Below, piece after piece: positions 29,761 to 38,461 of a stretch of DNA of 64,000 nucleotides. The position numbers were made by a program, and so were the translations under genes. The notes beneath the pieces were generated by a model that was given only the letters and a program-made list of their open reading frames with translations, did not search any database and was not told where the DNA came from. Every line of letters starts with the position of its first letter. The first letter of the stretch is position 1. Source of the DNA: a bacterium (GTDB lineage Bacteria; Bacillota; Bacilli; Lactobacillales; Streptococcaceae); contig CAJNBX010000001.1 of NCBI GenBank assembly GCA_905221115.1, positions 62,001-126,000 on the forward strand. The letters are read 5' to 3'.

Positions 29761-31747
29761 ACATTTGCACAATCTTGCGATAAATTCTTGAAGTAATCAT
29801 GAAAATCAGCACATAGGCAATGAGGAAGATAGCGCAGATAGACAAGGTCACGATCAACATCATAGTCGTATCTATTACACCAATCACTTTTAAAATCAGA
29901 CTAAGCATATGGTAGGCAAAGGCGAGATGTATGAAGGCAAAAAGCAAAGGAAGGAAGAAAACAGTTAAAACCTGTTTGTTGATGGTTTGTTTGATTTGCT
30001 TTTGATCCAAACCGACTTTCTGCAAGATAATAAAGCGTTCACGGTCTTCATAGCCTTCAGAAATTTGTTTGTAGTAGATGACCAGAACAGTTCCGACCAT
30101 AAAGATAATGGATAGGAAAATACCGATAAAGAAGACACCACCAAAGAGGGCACTCATCTGAGAACTAGCATCTGCTAGATTGCTACCATAAACATAGCTA
30201 CCTTCAGTGTTTAATTGAGCATTAAACTGGATAAGGTATTTTTCATACTCCTCAGCGACCTTGAGTTGTTCTTCTTCACTGATATTTACATTCATACCAC
30301 CGTAAAGCTGATTATAGATAGCCGAATCTGAGAATTGGTCTAAAAAGGCTTGTAAATCGGGTACAACAAGGTAATTGTAATCAGTAGTAAAAATATTAAA
30401 CTGATTTGGGACATGGTTGACAATGAAATCTTTATTAAATTCTTCTTTGACAGAAAATTGATGATCATTTAGAGTTAGAGTTTTCTGTCCTTTCAGTCCG
30501 TCATTTTTGGCAAAGAGACCGACCTCATTTCCTGATAGAGACAGTTTTTGACCAGTCATGTTTTCATAATCTTTTTGGTCAAATACCATGAAAACTGTTT
30601 TTGGTTGGACACGGTTTTGTCCTTTTTCAAAAATAGTTAACTTAGTTCCTTCTTGATTTGCAATACCAAAGTTACTGTAACGAAGAACTTCTTTCTCTTT
30701 GACACTATAACCTTTGTCACTTGCAAACTGGCTCAAGAGTTTGTCCAAATCTTCTTTTTCAACATTTTGTCCAGTAATTCCAAAGTCATGCGGATTCATC
30801 ACTTTTTTAAAGGATTCTGAAGCATTGAAAATGCTTGTCGCTGCTGACATGGTTACCAAAACCATTGTTGACAAGATAGCGATGGTTGCTAGCCCAACCG
30901 CATTTTTCTTCATACGGAAAATCAAGTTGGAAACAGAGATGAGGTTATTAGGTTGGTAATAGTATTTCTTGTTTTTCTTTAAGATTTGTAGGAAAACGGT
31001 AATCCCTGCATTGAACAAAAGATAAGTACCAAAGATAACCAACAAAACAGCTAGGAAGAAAGTTGTTAGGGCTGTAAGAGGATCGGTTACCGTAAGGGCA
31101 AGATAATAGCCAATCCCTAAACTCATCGAACCAAGAATAGTTTGGAGAGGTAAGAAGCGACCTTTTTTCTCACCACTAGCTTTCTCACGTGAGAGCTGGA
31201 GGGCATTCATACGGGCGATTCGAAGGGCATTTAGAAACATGAGGCCTAGAAAAATCAAACCGAAGACAACAAGTACTGCAATGACAACATTCATCTGGAA
31301 GGTAGCGACTAGTTCTACCTTCAATTTCATCAGTTTGAGCAAGAAAGCGAAAATTAACTTGTCAAACAAGGCTCCAATACCGATACCTGCTCCAACAGTT
31401 AGAATTCCAAATAGCACCAACTCCTTAAAGGTCATACTGATCAGATGGCGCTTTTCCAAGCCCAACATGCCATAAATCCCCAGTTCTTTGGAACGGTTTT
31501 TCATAACAAAACTATTGGCATAAAGGACGATAATAGCTGACGCAAGGGTGACGACAAACATACCAAATCCAAGTGTAGCTTGAATGGTTGTCCCTCCACG
31601 AATTTCAGCAATCTTGGGATTGAAGGTTAGAGAGTAAAAGAGATAGGTGACGGTGACTGCTAAGAGAACAGCTAGCGCAAAAGGATAGTAGAGTTTGCGG
31701 TTTTTAATCAAGTTCGATACCGCTAACTTATTGGTTAATCGAAACAT
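29759..31747 (-). CDS. BceB-type ABC permease (bacitracin/peptide antibiotic resistance)
   Basis: This 662-aa FtsX/MacB-fold permease of the Bce group has about ten membrane helices. A large extracellular domain (about residues 310-520) lies between helices 7 and 8, the hallmark of peptide-sensing and detoxifying BceB proteins. N-terminal LTNKLAVSNLIKNRKLYYPF is typical. In pneumococcus the homologous pair protects against bacitracin and related antibiotics. It follows the ATPase by 1 bp. Confidence 0.93.
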   Translation of the reverse strand: MFRLTNKLAVSNLIKNRKLYYPFALAVLLAVTVTYLFYSLTFNPKIAEIRGGTTIQATLGFGMFVVTLASAIIVLYANSFVMKNRSKELGIYGMLGLEKRHLISMTFKELVLFGILTVGAGIGIGALFDKLIFAFLLKLMKLKVELVATFQMNVVIAVLVVFGLIFLGLMFLNALRIARMNALQLSREKASGEKKGRFLPLQTILGSMSLGIGYYLALTVTDPLTALTTFFLAVLLVIFGTYLLFNAGITVFLQILKKNKKYYYQPNNLISVSNLIFRMKKNAVGLATIAILSTMVLVTMSAATSIFNASESFKKVMNPHDFGITGQNVEKEDLDKLLSQFASDKGYSVKEKEVLRYSNFGIANQEGTKLTIFEKGQNRVQPKTVFMVFDQKDYENMTGQKLSLSGNEVGLFAKNDGLKGQKTLTLNDHQFSVKEEFNKDFIVNHVPNQFNIFTTDYNYLVVPDLQAFLDQFSDSAIYNQLYGGMNVNISEEEQLKVAEEYEKYLIQFNAQLNTEGSYVYGSNLADASSQMSALFGGVFFIGIFLSIIFMVGTVLVIYYKQISEGYEDRERFIILQKVGLDQKQIKQTINKQVLTVFFLPLLFAFIHLAFAYHMLSLILKVIGVIDTTMMLIVTLSICAIFLIAYVLIFMITSRIYRKIVQM

Positions 31748-31748
31748 A

Positions 31749-32507
31749 CTAATTCACCTCGCTTGCCATGACAGTCAAGGTATCAGAGATTTCTTGGAAC
31801 ATCTGACGCTCTGTCTTCTCTCCGCGGTAGATTTGATTGTAAAGAATGCCGTCCTTGATAAAGAGTACACGCTTAGCCCTGCTGGCTGCTGCCGTTGAGT
31901 GGGTTACCATGAGAATGGTTTGACCACGCTCATTGATTTCATCAAAAACATCAAGTAAGGCTGCAGATGATTTGGAGTCAAGAGCTCCCGTCGGCTCATC
32001 TGCAAGGAGGATTTCAGGTTCTGTAATGATAGCGCGTGCTACAGCTACACGCTGTTTTTGCCCACCGGAGATTTCATAAGGGTACTTCTCTTGCAATTGG
32101 TTGATGCCTAGATTCTCAGCAGTCACCACCAATTTCTTCATCATTTCCGTAATGGGTCTTCTTGACAAGACAAGGGGAAGCAGGATATTGTCCTTAACAG
32201 ATAGGGTATCTAGCAAGTTAAAGTCTTGGAAGACAAAGCCCAATTTTTCACGACGGAAGCTAGAAGCTTGTGAATTTTTAATGGTTGCTGTATCCGTTCC
32301 ATTCAGGTAAACCTGACCACGTGTTGGTTTATCCAGCATAGCTAGAATATTGAGAAGAGTTGATTTACCAGAACCAGACTCCCCCATGATGGCAACGTAG
32401 TCACCCTTTTCTACGGTAAAGTGAATGTCCTTGAGGGCTTCTACTTGGTTGCCCTGAAAACGAGTTTTATAAATTTTTTGAACGTGTTTTACATCTAAAA
32501 GTGTCAT
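31749..32507 (-). CDS. BceA-type ABC ATPase
   Basis: This is the ATPase partner of the following permease. It has Walker [13 protein letters not shown], signature [13 protein letters not shown], Walker [13 protein letters not shown] and switch His in [11 protein letters not shown]. The 252 aa length is standard for BceA/MacB/LolD-like proteins. RBS GGAGA precedes the ATG. It is co-transcribed with a 36-codon gene just upstream. A TTACA-N4-TGTAA operator lies farther upstream. Confidence 0.94.
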   Translation of the reverse strand: MTLLDVKHVQKIYKTRFQGNQVEALKDIHFTVEKGDYVAIMGESGSGKSTLLNILAMLDKPTRGQVYLNGTDTATIKNSQASSFRREKLGFVFQDFNLLDTLSVKDNILLPLVLSRRPITEMMKKLVVTAENLGINQLQEKYPYEISGGQKQRVAVARAIITEPEILLADEPTGALDSKSSAALLDVFDEINERGQTILMVTHSTAAASRAKRVLFIKDGILYNQIYRGEKTERQMFQEISDTLTVMASEVN

Positions 32508-32521
32508 GAGAATCTCCTTTC

Positions 32522-32632
32522 TTAATATCCCATCAAATGAAATGTAGCTTGCATCATAGCGAATCCCAGTTGAACACGCTCGATATCTTTGTGGCTTGGT
32601 TTTCTTGTTTTCTTATGTAAGATTTGTTTCAT
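32522..32632 (-). CDS. 36-aa small protein at the head of the Bce-type operon
   Basis: An ATG frame with a strong AAAGGAG ribosome-binding site 6-7 nt upstream encodes MKQILHKKTRKPSHKDIERV followed by QLGFAMMQATFHLMGY. It has a very basic N-terminus and an amphipathic C-terminus, and no signal peptide. It ends 14 bp before the ATPase start, so it is the first gene of the transporter operon. No family recognised. The good RBS and position argue it is translated. Confidence 0.65.
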   Translation of the reverse strand: MKQILHKKTRKPSHKDIERVQLGFAMMQATFHLMGY

Positions 32633-32720
32633 GATGTTACTCCTTTGTTCTTTATGAATCTAGTTTACAACAAAAAAAGACCGCTTGCCATAACCTAACC
32701 TTACAAAAGAGACTTTAATC

Positions 32721-32734
32721 TTACATTTTTGTAA
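32721..32734. promoter_or_regulatory. BceR-type operator
   Basis: TTACA-TTTT-TGTAA matches the TnACA-N4-TGTAA motif known for BceR-like response regulators, and the symmetry extends to AATCTTACA/TGTAAGATT (32717-32738). It lies about 90 bp upstream of the 36-codon gene and between it and a divergent small membrane protein gene. The cognate regulator is not in this window. Confidence 0.75.
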
Positions 32735-32773
32735 GATTGGGGGAAATGTAGGCAAAATTACTTATAAAATGAT

Positions 32774-32802
32774 TTGATTTTCTATTTTTAAAATTGTAAA
32801 AT
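32774..32802 (+). promoter_or_regulatory. promoter of the small membrane protein gene
   Basis: TTGATT (32774-32779), a 17-bp spacer and TAAAAT (32797-32802). The leader to the ATG is about 125 nt and contains a GGCTTACT/AGTAAGCT hairpin (32816-32861). Confidence 0.55.
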
Positions 32803-32933
32803 ATAAGTGTGAAAAGGCTTACTTTAGAGAGGAGGGATTGAAACTATCATTTGAGTAAGCTTACCTAGATAACATACCATTAAATTTAACACTTTCAAGT
32901 CGTTCTCTCTATAAGGAAAGAAGGTGCGCTTTA

Positions 32934-33131
32934 ATGAAACACAAAGAACATATATTCATCGGACTTCTCTATCTGCTCTCTCCATTCATCGGTCAGCTCT
33001 TAGTTGAAAAGACATACTTTATCGGTACAGAATTTACAGCTACTGCTTATGCTATTTGCTGGCTATCAGTTGTTATCAGTATCCATCATTTTTCAAAAAA
33101 CGTATTGTCTCAGCAAGAAAAATCAGATTAG
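32934..33131 (+). CDS. small membrane protein (65 aa)
   Basis: Two membrane helices are predicted (about residues 6-24 and 33-55) in a 65-aa protein beginning MKHKEHIFIGLLYLLSPFIG. No family is recognised. AAGG lies 9 nt before the ATG. The gene diverges from the Bce-type transporter operon across a shared BceR-like operator, so it may respond to cell-wall antibiotics (inference). Confidence 0.6.
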   Translation: MKHKEHIFIGLLYLLSPFIGQLLVEKTYFIGTEFTATAYAICWLSVVISIHHFSKNVLSQQEKSD

Positions 33132-33195
33132 AAATCTAAGTTCAAAATATTATTTTTAATTTGTATATGAAACTGGAAAAATATCATTAAAAGTA

Positions 33196-33245
33196 AAAAA
33201 AGCTTTAAATCAAGCAGTTTAGACTATTGATTTAAAGCTTTTTGC
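33196..33245. terminator. bidirectional terminator between the small membrane protein and PspC genes
   Basis: AAAAAGCTTTAAATCA (about 33197-33212) pairs with TGATTTAAAGCTTTTT (33228-33243), a stem of about 16 bp. Confidence 0.8.
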
Positions 33246-33269
33246 TTATTCCAAATCTTTTGTAGAACC

Positions 33270-33542
33270 TCACCAAAACCAACCTTCATTATCGTCAATA
33301 GCTTGGGCTTCTTTGCGTTTGCGTGGGCCTGTTCCGTACATTTCTGCTTCGATTTCTTCCTTGGTTGGCATGACAGAAGCTAGGATGATATAGATAATCA
33401 CGCCAAGTCCAAAGTTTGCGACTGTAAAAATGGCAAATAAGAAACGAACAAGGGTAACATCAAAGTTCCACTTGTCTGACAGACCTGCCAGAACTCCTGA
33501 AATCATGCGATTTCGTCTCATTTTATAAAATTTACTGTTCAT
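33270..33542 (-). CDS. PspC-domain membrane protein
   Basis: This 90-aa protein has an N-terminal PspC (phage shock C-like) domain: RRNRMISGVLAGLSDKWNFD followed by a single long membrane helix (about residues 36-58) and a charged Lys/Glu tail ending EGWFW. Such proteins act in envelope-stress responses in other bacteria; the streptococcal role is not established. AAGAGGAAAT precedes the ATG. Confidence 0.85.
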   Translation of the reverse strand: MNSKFYKMRRNRMISGVLAGLSDKWNFDVTLVRFLFAIFTVANFGLGVIIYIILASVMPTKEEIEAEMYGTGPRKRKEAQAIDDNEGWFW

Positions 33543-33600
33543 GTTATTTCCTCTTTCTGCTAGGTTAGACTTAGTATATCACGGATAGGCTAGGCTTTCA

Positions 33601-34050
33601 TCAGTCCTCAGGCTGATTTACTAGTAGCAACTTTCCTCGACAAAGTCCACAGCGATAGCGTTTGGTATCAATCCTTCGTTTGCGATGATAAGTTTGCTGG
33701 CAGGATTGACAACGATAGAGCTTGATTGACTTGGAGTTGATATTGGGCAAGGTCGGCACAAAGCGTAATCCATCCACTGCTTTCAAAAGTTCCTTAAAAT
33801 CCCGATCCTTGTGTTGATAGCCCTTCCCTTGAAAATAGAGGTGATAATGACAGAGTTCATGGCGGACAATTTTCCTAAAAACGTCCAAACCCAGTTCCTG
33901 ATAAACTTTGGAGTTGAAATCCAGATGCCCATCTTTAGGGAAAAATCGCCCACCTGTCGAACGTAGACGAGAATTCCACTGGGCTTGATGGATAAAAGGT
34001 CTTCCGAAGTCTTCTAGCGAAACCTGCTTAACGTAATCAGTCAGTTTCAT
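33601..34050 (-). CDS. SprT-like zinc metalloprotease-fold protein
   Basis: The zinc motif HELCH (in [17 protein letters not shown]) and a C-terminal zinc ribbon with two CxxC pairs (YRCQSC and YRCGLC) identify the SprT family. The chosen start, [11 protein letters not shown] at 34050, gives the family-typical 149 aa; a longer frame to 34095 lies inside tex. It overlaps the end of tex by 14 nt and lacks its own clear RBS, suggesting translational coupling. Substrate is unknown in bacteria. Confidence 0.88.
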   Translation of the reverse strand: MKLTDYVKQVSLEDFGRPFIHQAQWNSRLRSTGGRFFPKDGHLDFNSKVYQELGLDVFRKIVRHELCHYHLYFQGKGYQHKDRDFKELLKAVDGLRFVPTLPNINSKSIKLYRCQSCQQTYHRKRRIDTKRYRCGLCRGKLLLVNQPED

Positions 34051-36166
34051 TTGGAGCCAGGAGCGACAGATTGACTTTTTCCCGTTCAGTATCAATTTTC
34101 TTGACCCAAACGGTTACCAAATCACCAACGGACACCACTTGGCTAGGATGTTTGATAAATTTGCGACTCATATGCGAAATGTGAATCAAGCCATCCTCAT
34201 GAATTCCGATATCAACAAAAGCACCGAAGTCAACGACATTACGCACCACGCCTTCCAGCTTCTGTCCAACCACTAAGTCCTTGATATCTAGAACATCTTG
34301 GCGAAGCACAGGTGCATCAAAGGAATCACGGAAATCTCGACCTGGTTTGAGAAGGTCTGCAATGATGTCTTTAAGAGTTTCTGGACCAAGGTCTAACTCT
34401 TGCGCCACTTCCTTGACTGAAAGCAACTTGAGTTTTCTTTGTGCCTCTTCATTCAGGTCCTTGATGTCCAAGCGTTTGAAGAGTTCCTTGACGGCAGCAT
34501 AGTTTTCTGGGTGAACCCCTGTATTATCAAGGATATTGCTACTTTCAGGGATACGAAGGAAACCAGCAGCCTGCTCAAATGCCTTAGCTCCCAGACGAGG
34601 AACCTTCTTGATTTGAGCGCGTGAAGTGATTTTTCCTTCTTCTTCACGGTATTTGACAATATTTTCAGAGATGGTTTTATTGAGTCCAGCTACGTGTGAA
34701 AGAAGAGCTGGGCTGGCCGTATTGACATTGACACCAACTTGGTTCACCACGGTCTCCACGACAAAGTCCAGACTTTCAGAAAGTTTTTTCTGGCTAACAT
34801 CGTGCTGGTATTGACCGACACCAATTGACTTAGGATCGATTTTGACCAATTCCGCAAGAGGATCTTGCAAGCGACGGGCGATTGAGATAGCCGAACGCTT
34901 TTCAACGGTCAAGTCTGGAAACTCCTGACGAGCAAGTTCGCTGGCAGAATAGACCGAAGCACCACTTTCATTTACAATGACATAACTAACCTCAGGAAAA
35001 TCTTTCAGAACTTCCGCCACAAAGGCTTCACTTTCACGACTAGCAGTACCATTTCCAATGGCAATAATTTCCACGCCATACTGACCAATCAAGTCTGCCA
35101 AATCTTTCTTGGCTTCTTCAATTTGACGAGCTGATGCTGGTTTAACAGGATAAATGACCTGTGTTGTCAGCATTTTTCCTGTTGCATCCACGACAGCTAA
35201 CTTGGCACCTGTACGAAAGGCTGGGTCAAATCCTAGAACCACGCGCCCTTTCAACGGAGCAACTAAGAGCAGATTGCGCAGATTGTCAGAAAAGAGTTGA
35301 ATAGCTCCTTCTTCTGCTTTTTCAGTTAATTCTGTCCGAATACGGCGCTCGATAGCAGGCAAGACTTTTTTCTTAACAGATTGCTGAACAACTTCATCAA
35401 TATAGGAATTTCTCACCTTGAAACGAGCAGAAAAGAAGGCAAGAATACGGTCCGTTGCATGTTCAAAACCGACCTTCAAAATCCCTAGTTTCTCCCCACG
35501 ATTGAGCGCCAAGGTACGATAACCCTGCATGTTTCCAACTGTTTCAGAAAAATCATAATAAATCTGAAAAACCTGCTTTTCATCGAGACTTTCATCCTTA
35601 ATTTGAGAAGTTAGTTTAGAGTGTCTCAGCACTTCCTGATAAGTCATGGAACGCAAGGTCACATCTTCCGACAAGGCTTCTACCAAGATATCAACTGCAC
35701 CAGACAAGGCTTCCTTACCAGTCGCAAATCCTTCACAGACAAACTTTTCAGCTTCCTTCTCTAAGTCAGTTACATTCTGCAAAATCAGGCGAGCAAGAGG
35801 AAAGAGTCCAGCTTCACGGGCAATGATTGCCTTGGTTCGACGTTTTTCCTTGTATGGAAGATAGAGTTCTTCTACGTCTGCTAATTTTTCGGCAGCTAAG
35901 ATAGCTTCTTCCAACTCCTTGGTCAACTTGCCTTGTTCTTGAATCTTAGCCAAGACAGCTTCTTTACGGTCGTTGAGATTGGTCAGACTTTTATCCAGGT
36001 CAATAATAGCCTTAATCGCCACCTCATCCAAACTACCAGTCATGTCCTTGCGATAACGCGCTATGAAGGGAATTGTCGCCCCTTCAGCTGTCAAACTTAG
36101 AACGGTATCGATTTGCTTTAACGTCACTCCCAAATCCTGGGAGATTTTTTCATATTTTTTATCCAT
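34037..36166 (-). CDS. tex: Tex family transcription accessory protein (S1 RNA-binding)
   Basis: Tex is a nucleic-acid-binding factor. Domains in order are an N-terminal helical Tex region, a YqgF/RNase H-like fold ([19 protein letters not shown]), helix-hairpin-helix elements ([34 protein letters not shown]) and a C-terminal S1 domain ([26 protein letters not shown]). Start MDKKYEKIS at 36166 gives 709 aa; the longer frame to 36250 has an atypical N-terminus. An extended -10 (TGGTATAAT) lies 6 nt from this ATG and there is no Shine-Dalgarno, so the mRNA may be leaderless. Confidence 0.95.
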   Translation of the reverse strand: MDKKYEKISQDLGVTLKQIDTVLSLTAEGATIPFIARYRKDMTGSLDEVAIKAIIDLDKSLTNLNDRKEAVLAKIQEQGKLTKELEEAILAAEKLADVEELYLPYKEKRRTKAIIAREAGLFPLARLILQNVTDLEKEAEKFVCEGFATGKEALSGAVDILVEALSEDVTLRSMTYQEVLRHSKLTSQIKDESLDEKQVFQIYYDFSETVGNMQGYRTLALNRGEKLGILKVGFEHATDRILAFFSARFKVRNSYIDEVVQQSVKKKVLPAIERRIRTELTEKAEEGAIQLFSDNLRNLLLVAPLKGRVVLGFDPAFRTGAKLAVVDATGKMLTTQVIYPVKPASARQIEEAKKDLADLIGQYGVEIIAIGNGTASRESEAFVAEVLKDFPEVSYVIVNESGASVYSASELARQEFPDLTVEKRSAISIARRLQDPLAELVKIDPKSIGVGQYQHDVSQKKLSESLDFVVETVVNQVGVNVNTASPALLSHVAGLNKTISENIVKYREEEGKITSRAQIKKVPRLGAKAFEQAAGFLRIPESSNILDNTGVHPENYAAVKELFKRLDIKDLNEEAQRKLKLLSVKEVAQELDLGPETLKDIIADLLKPGRDFRDSFDAPVLRQDVLDIKDLVVGQKLEGVVRNVVDFGAFVDIGIHEDGLIHISHMSRKFIKHPSQVVSVGDLVTVWVKKIDTEREKVNLSLLAPNETD

Positions 36167-36172
36167 AAATCT

Positions 36173-36178
36173 ATTATA
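36173..36178 (-). promoter_or_regulatory. extended -10 box 6 nt from the tex start codon
   Basis: Minus strand TGGTATAAT, then AGATTT, then ATG. A -35 candidate TTGTAG lies 19 bp upstream. No ribosome-binding site is seen. Confidence 0.5.
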
Positions 36179-36258
36179 CCACAAGCTGGAAGGCTTTCTA
36201 CAATCCTTTTCAAACATCGAAAACAAATTTAAAAACTCCCTTTTCCTCAAAATAATAG

Positions 36259-36264
36259 TATAAT
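36259..36264 (+). promoter_or_regulatory. -10 box for the 43-aa protein and permease genes
   Basis: TATAAT lies 31 bp before the ATG at 36295; it is divergent from tex. The -35 is poor. Confidence 0.45.
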
Positions 36265-36294
36265 AGAGGTAGAATTTAGAATCGAGGTATACCT

Positions 36295-36426
36295 ATGGCT
36301 GTAAAATTTACAAAAACGGACGACTTAGACAAGATGTTTGAAGAGTTTGCTAAACTTCCAGATTTGAAGCAAGTTACTTTCCCTGATGAAAAAGAGAAAA
36401 AAGCTAAAGTAGAAAAGAAAAACTAG
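36295..36426 (+). CDS. SPJ_0845-type small protein (43 aa)
   Basis: A short charged protein begins MAVKFTKTDDLDKMFEEFAK and ends in a Lys-rich tail (EKKAKVEKKN). It resembles the small streptococcal proteins annotated as the SPJ_0845 family, of unknown function. GAGG (36284-36287) lies 7 nt before the ATG. The stop codon is immediately followed by the ATG of the downstream permease, so both form one transcript. Confidence 0.75.
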   Translation: MAVKFTKTDDLDKMFEEFAKLPDLKQVTFPDEKEKKAKVEKKN

Positions 36427-37332
36427 ATGACTGCTTTCCAACAACTCCCATCTAGCGTGCTTCAGACTGGAGCCATTTTTCTCTCCATTATCATTGAAGC
36501 CCTACCTTTTGTTCTGATAGGAAGTATTGTATCAGGGCTGATTGAGGTTTATATCACACCTGACAAGGTTTATCATTTTCTCCCTCGAAATCGTTGGGGG
36601 AGAATCTTTTTTGGCACCTTTGTCGGAATACTTTTCCCCTCTTGTGAATGTGGAATTGTCCCCATTATCAATCGTTTTCTGGAAAAAAAGGTTCCCAGTT
36701 ACACAGCTGTTCCCTTTCTCGTAACAGCACCTGTTATCAATCCCATTGTTCTCTTTGCGACCTATTCTGCCTTTGGCAACTCCTTCCATGTAGCTTTGTT
36801 ACGAGCTCTGGGTTCCATTCTTGTAGCTGTGATACTTGGGATTTTTCTTGGATTTTTCTGGCAAGAACCGATTCAAAAAGAAAATCGTTTGGCCTGTCAT
36901 GAACATGATTTTTCTCACTTGAGTCCTGCAAAAAAAGTTTTTCAGGTCTTTGTGCAAGCCATTGATGAATTTTTTGATACGGGGCGTTATTTGGTATTTG
37001 GCTGTCTCTTTGCCTCAATAATACAGGTTTATGTTCCGACACGGATTCTGACCTCTATTAGTGCGACCCCTATTTTTGCCATTCTGCTCTTGATGCTTTT
37101 AGCCTTTCTTCTTTCGCTCTGTAGTGAGGCGGATGCCTTTATCGGAGCCTCTCTTCTCTCGAGTTTCGGCTTGGCACCAGTTCTGGCCTTTCTCGTCATT
37201 GGCCCAATGCTGGATATCAAAAATATTCTCATGATGAAAAATTACTTGAAAGCACGATTTATCAGTCACTTCATTACGATTGTGACTCTTGTCGTCTTAG
37301 TGTATTCTCTCTTGATTGGAGTCATCCTATGA
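36427..37332 (+). CDS. permease of the DUF318/COG0701 family
   Basis: This 301-aa protein has about eight membrane helices in two repeats. The family motif LFPSCECGIVPIINRFL contains a CxC pair, and the second repeat has LSLCSEADAFIGASL. Homologues include B. subtilis YcgR. Transport of metal or small ions has been proposed for relatives. Its start abuts the previous stop, and it overlaps the next gene by 4 nt, a partner protein always found beside it. Confidence 0.87.
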   Translation: MTAFQQLPSSVLQTGAIFLSIIIEALPFVLIGSIVSGLIEVYITPDKVYHFLPRNRWGRIFFGTFVGILFPSCECGIVPIINRFLEKKVPSYTAVPFLVTAPVINPIVLFATYSAFGNSFHVALLRALGSILVAVILGIFLGFFWQEPIQKENRLACHEHDFSHLSPAKKVFQVFVQAIDEFFDTGRYLVFGCLFASIIQVYVPTRILTSISATPIFAILLLMLLAFLLSLCSEADAFIGASLLSSFGLAPVLAFLVIGPMLDIKNILMMKNYLKARFISHFITIVTLVVLVYSLLIGVIL

Positions 37333-38144
37333 TTCGATTTTTAGTTTTAGCTGGCTATTTTGAATTGACCATTTATCTCCATTTGTCGGGCAAATTAAAC
37401 CAGTACATCAACATGCACTATTCCTATCTGGCCTATATTTCCATGGTACTTTCTTTTATATTGGCAATTGTTCAATTGTATATCTGGATGAAGCAAATCA
37501 AAACCCATAGTCATCTGAACAGCCGATTGGCGAAGGTGACGAGTGTTGCTCTTCTGGCCATTCCGATTGTCGTCGGCTTAACTTTCCCAACTGTTAGCTT
37601 GGATTCTCAAACCGTTTCGGCTAAAGGCTATCATTTCCCCTTATCAGAAGGAACGGATCAAGCCATTCAGACAAGTGAAGGGACGACAAGCCAATATTTG
37701 AAACCAGATACCAGTTCTTATTTTTCAAAATCAGCTTATGAAAAGGAAATGCGAACTGCGGCGGATAAATACTTATCCCAAGATAGCATTCAAATTACTA
37801 ATGAAAACTATATGGAGGTCATGGAAGCCATCTACGACTATCCAGATGAGTTTGAGGGCAAGACAGTACAGTTCACAGGCTTTGTCTATAATGACCCCAG
37901 TCACTCCAATAGCCAATTTTTGTTCCGCTTCGGCATTATTCACTGTATCGCAGATTCTGGTGTCTATGGATTGCTGACCAAGGGAAATACCCGTCAGTAT
38001 GAGAATAACACCTGGATAACGGCCAAGGGAAAACTGATCAATCACTACCATAAAGAACTCAAACAAAACCTCCCAACCTTGGAAATCGATAGCTTTACCA
38101 AAGTTGATAAACCAGAGAATCCCTATGTGTATCGCGTGTTTTAA
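37329..38144 (+). CDS. TIGR03943/YcgQ-type putative permease subunit
   Basis: This 271-aa protein has an N-terminal membrane domain (helices about residues 5-20, 33-55, 73-93) followed by an extracytoplasmic DUF1980-like domain with FTGFVYNDP, FRFGIIHCIADSG and NTWITAKGKL. It is the regular neighbour of the DUF318 permease (B. subtilis ycgR-ycgQ). It overlaps that gene by 4 nt (ATGA). Function is unproven; the pair probably acts together in the membrane. Confidence 0.87.
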   Translation: MIRFLVLAGYFELTIYLHLSGKLNQYINMHYSYLAYISMVLSFILAIVQLYIWMKQIKTHSHLNSRLAKVTSVALLAIPIVVGLTFPTVSLDSQTVSAKGYHFPLSEGTDQAIQTSEGTTSQYLKPDTSSYFSKSAYEKEMRTAADKYLSQDSIQITNENYMEVMEAIYDYPDEFEGKTVQFTGFVYNDPSHSNSQFLFRFGIIHCIADSGVYGLLTKGNTRQYENNTWITAKGKLINHYHKELKQNLPTLEIDSFTKVDKPENPYVYRVF

Positions 38145-38165
38145 AAAAGCAAACCAAGTTCATAA

Positions 38166-38210
38166 AAAACTCTAAGCAGGCAGAGCCTGATAACTCATGA
38201 CAGAAAAAGA
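38166..38210 (+). repeat. 45-bp direct repeat, left copy
   Basis: AAAACTCTAAGCAGGCAGAG then CCTGATAACTCATGACAG then AAAAAGA. It matches the right copy at 40833-40877 at 44 of 45 positions. The copies flank the ABC transporter genes at 38449-40514. Confidence 0.85.
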
Positions 38211-38392
38211 AGTCTATCTTATAATGAAGATGAACAATACCAATCCATAGTGCTTAATAGGGCTTTTCCTAGCCTCTACAAAAAATGGATGAACAAGAGT
38301 CATGAGATAACTCGAATATGCCTTGAGCATGAAAATAAAATTACATTAGCCTCTTGTTCTATTGTTCAAATAGTTAACAGGAGGTTTTTATA
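38211..38392 (+). other. leader-like region before a 22-codon frame
   Basis: It contains a perfect 9-bp inverted repeat, GAACAAGAG (38292-38300) with CTCTTGTTC (38351-38359). No longer gene is seen. Confidence 0.35.
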
Positions 38393-38461
38393 ATGGAAGT
38401 CATGATTGAAACGTGTTTGTATTCTTTTGAATCAGTAACTATTCCAATTTATCTATCTTGA
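38393..38461 (+). CDS. possible 22-aa peptide convergent to an ABC transporter
   Basis: AGGAGG (38379-38384) lies 8 nt before an ATG frame that encodes MEVMIETCLYSFESVTIP followed by IYLS. The stop overlaps the end of the convergent permease gene by 13 nt. It has one Cys, several Ser/Thr and a mildly acidic N-terminus, loosely like a short secreted or leader peptide, but no family is recognised. The excellent RBS is the main support. Confidence 0.35.
   Translation: MEVMIETCLYSFESVTIPIYLS

Noticed and set aside
34051..34095. Longer start for the SprT-like gene
   Set aside because: The extension is entirely inside tex and family members begin at MKLTDYV-like sequence.
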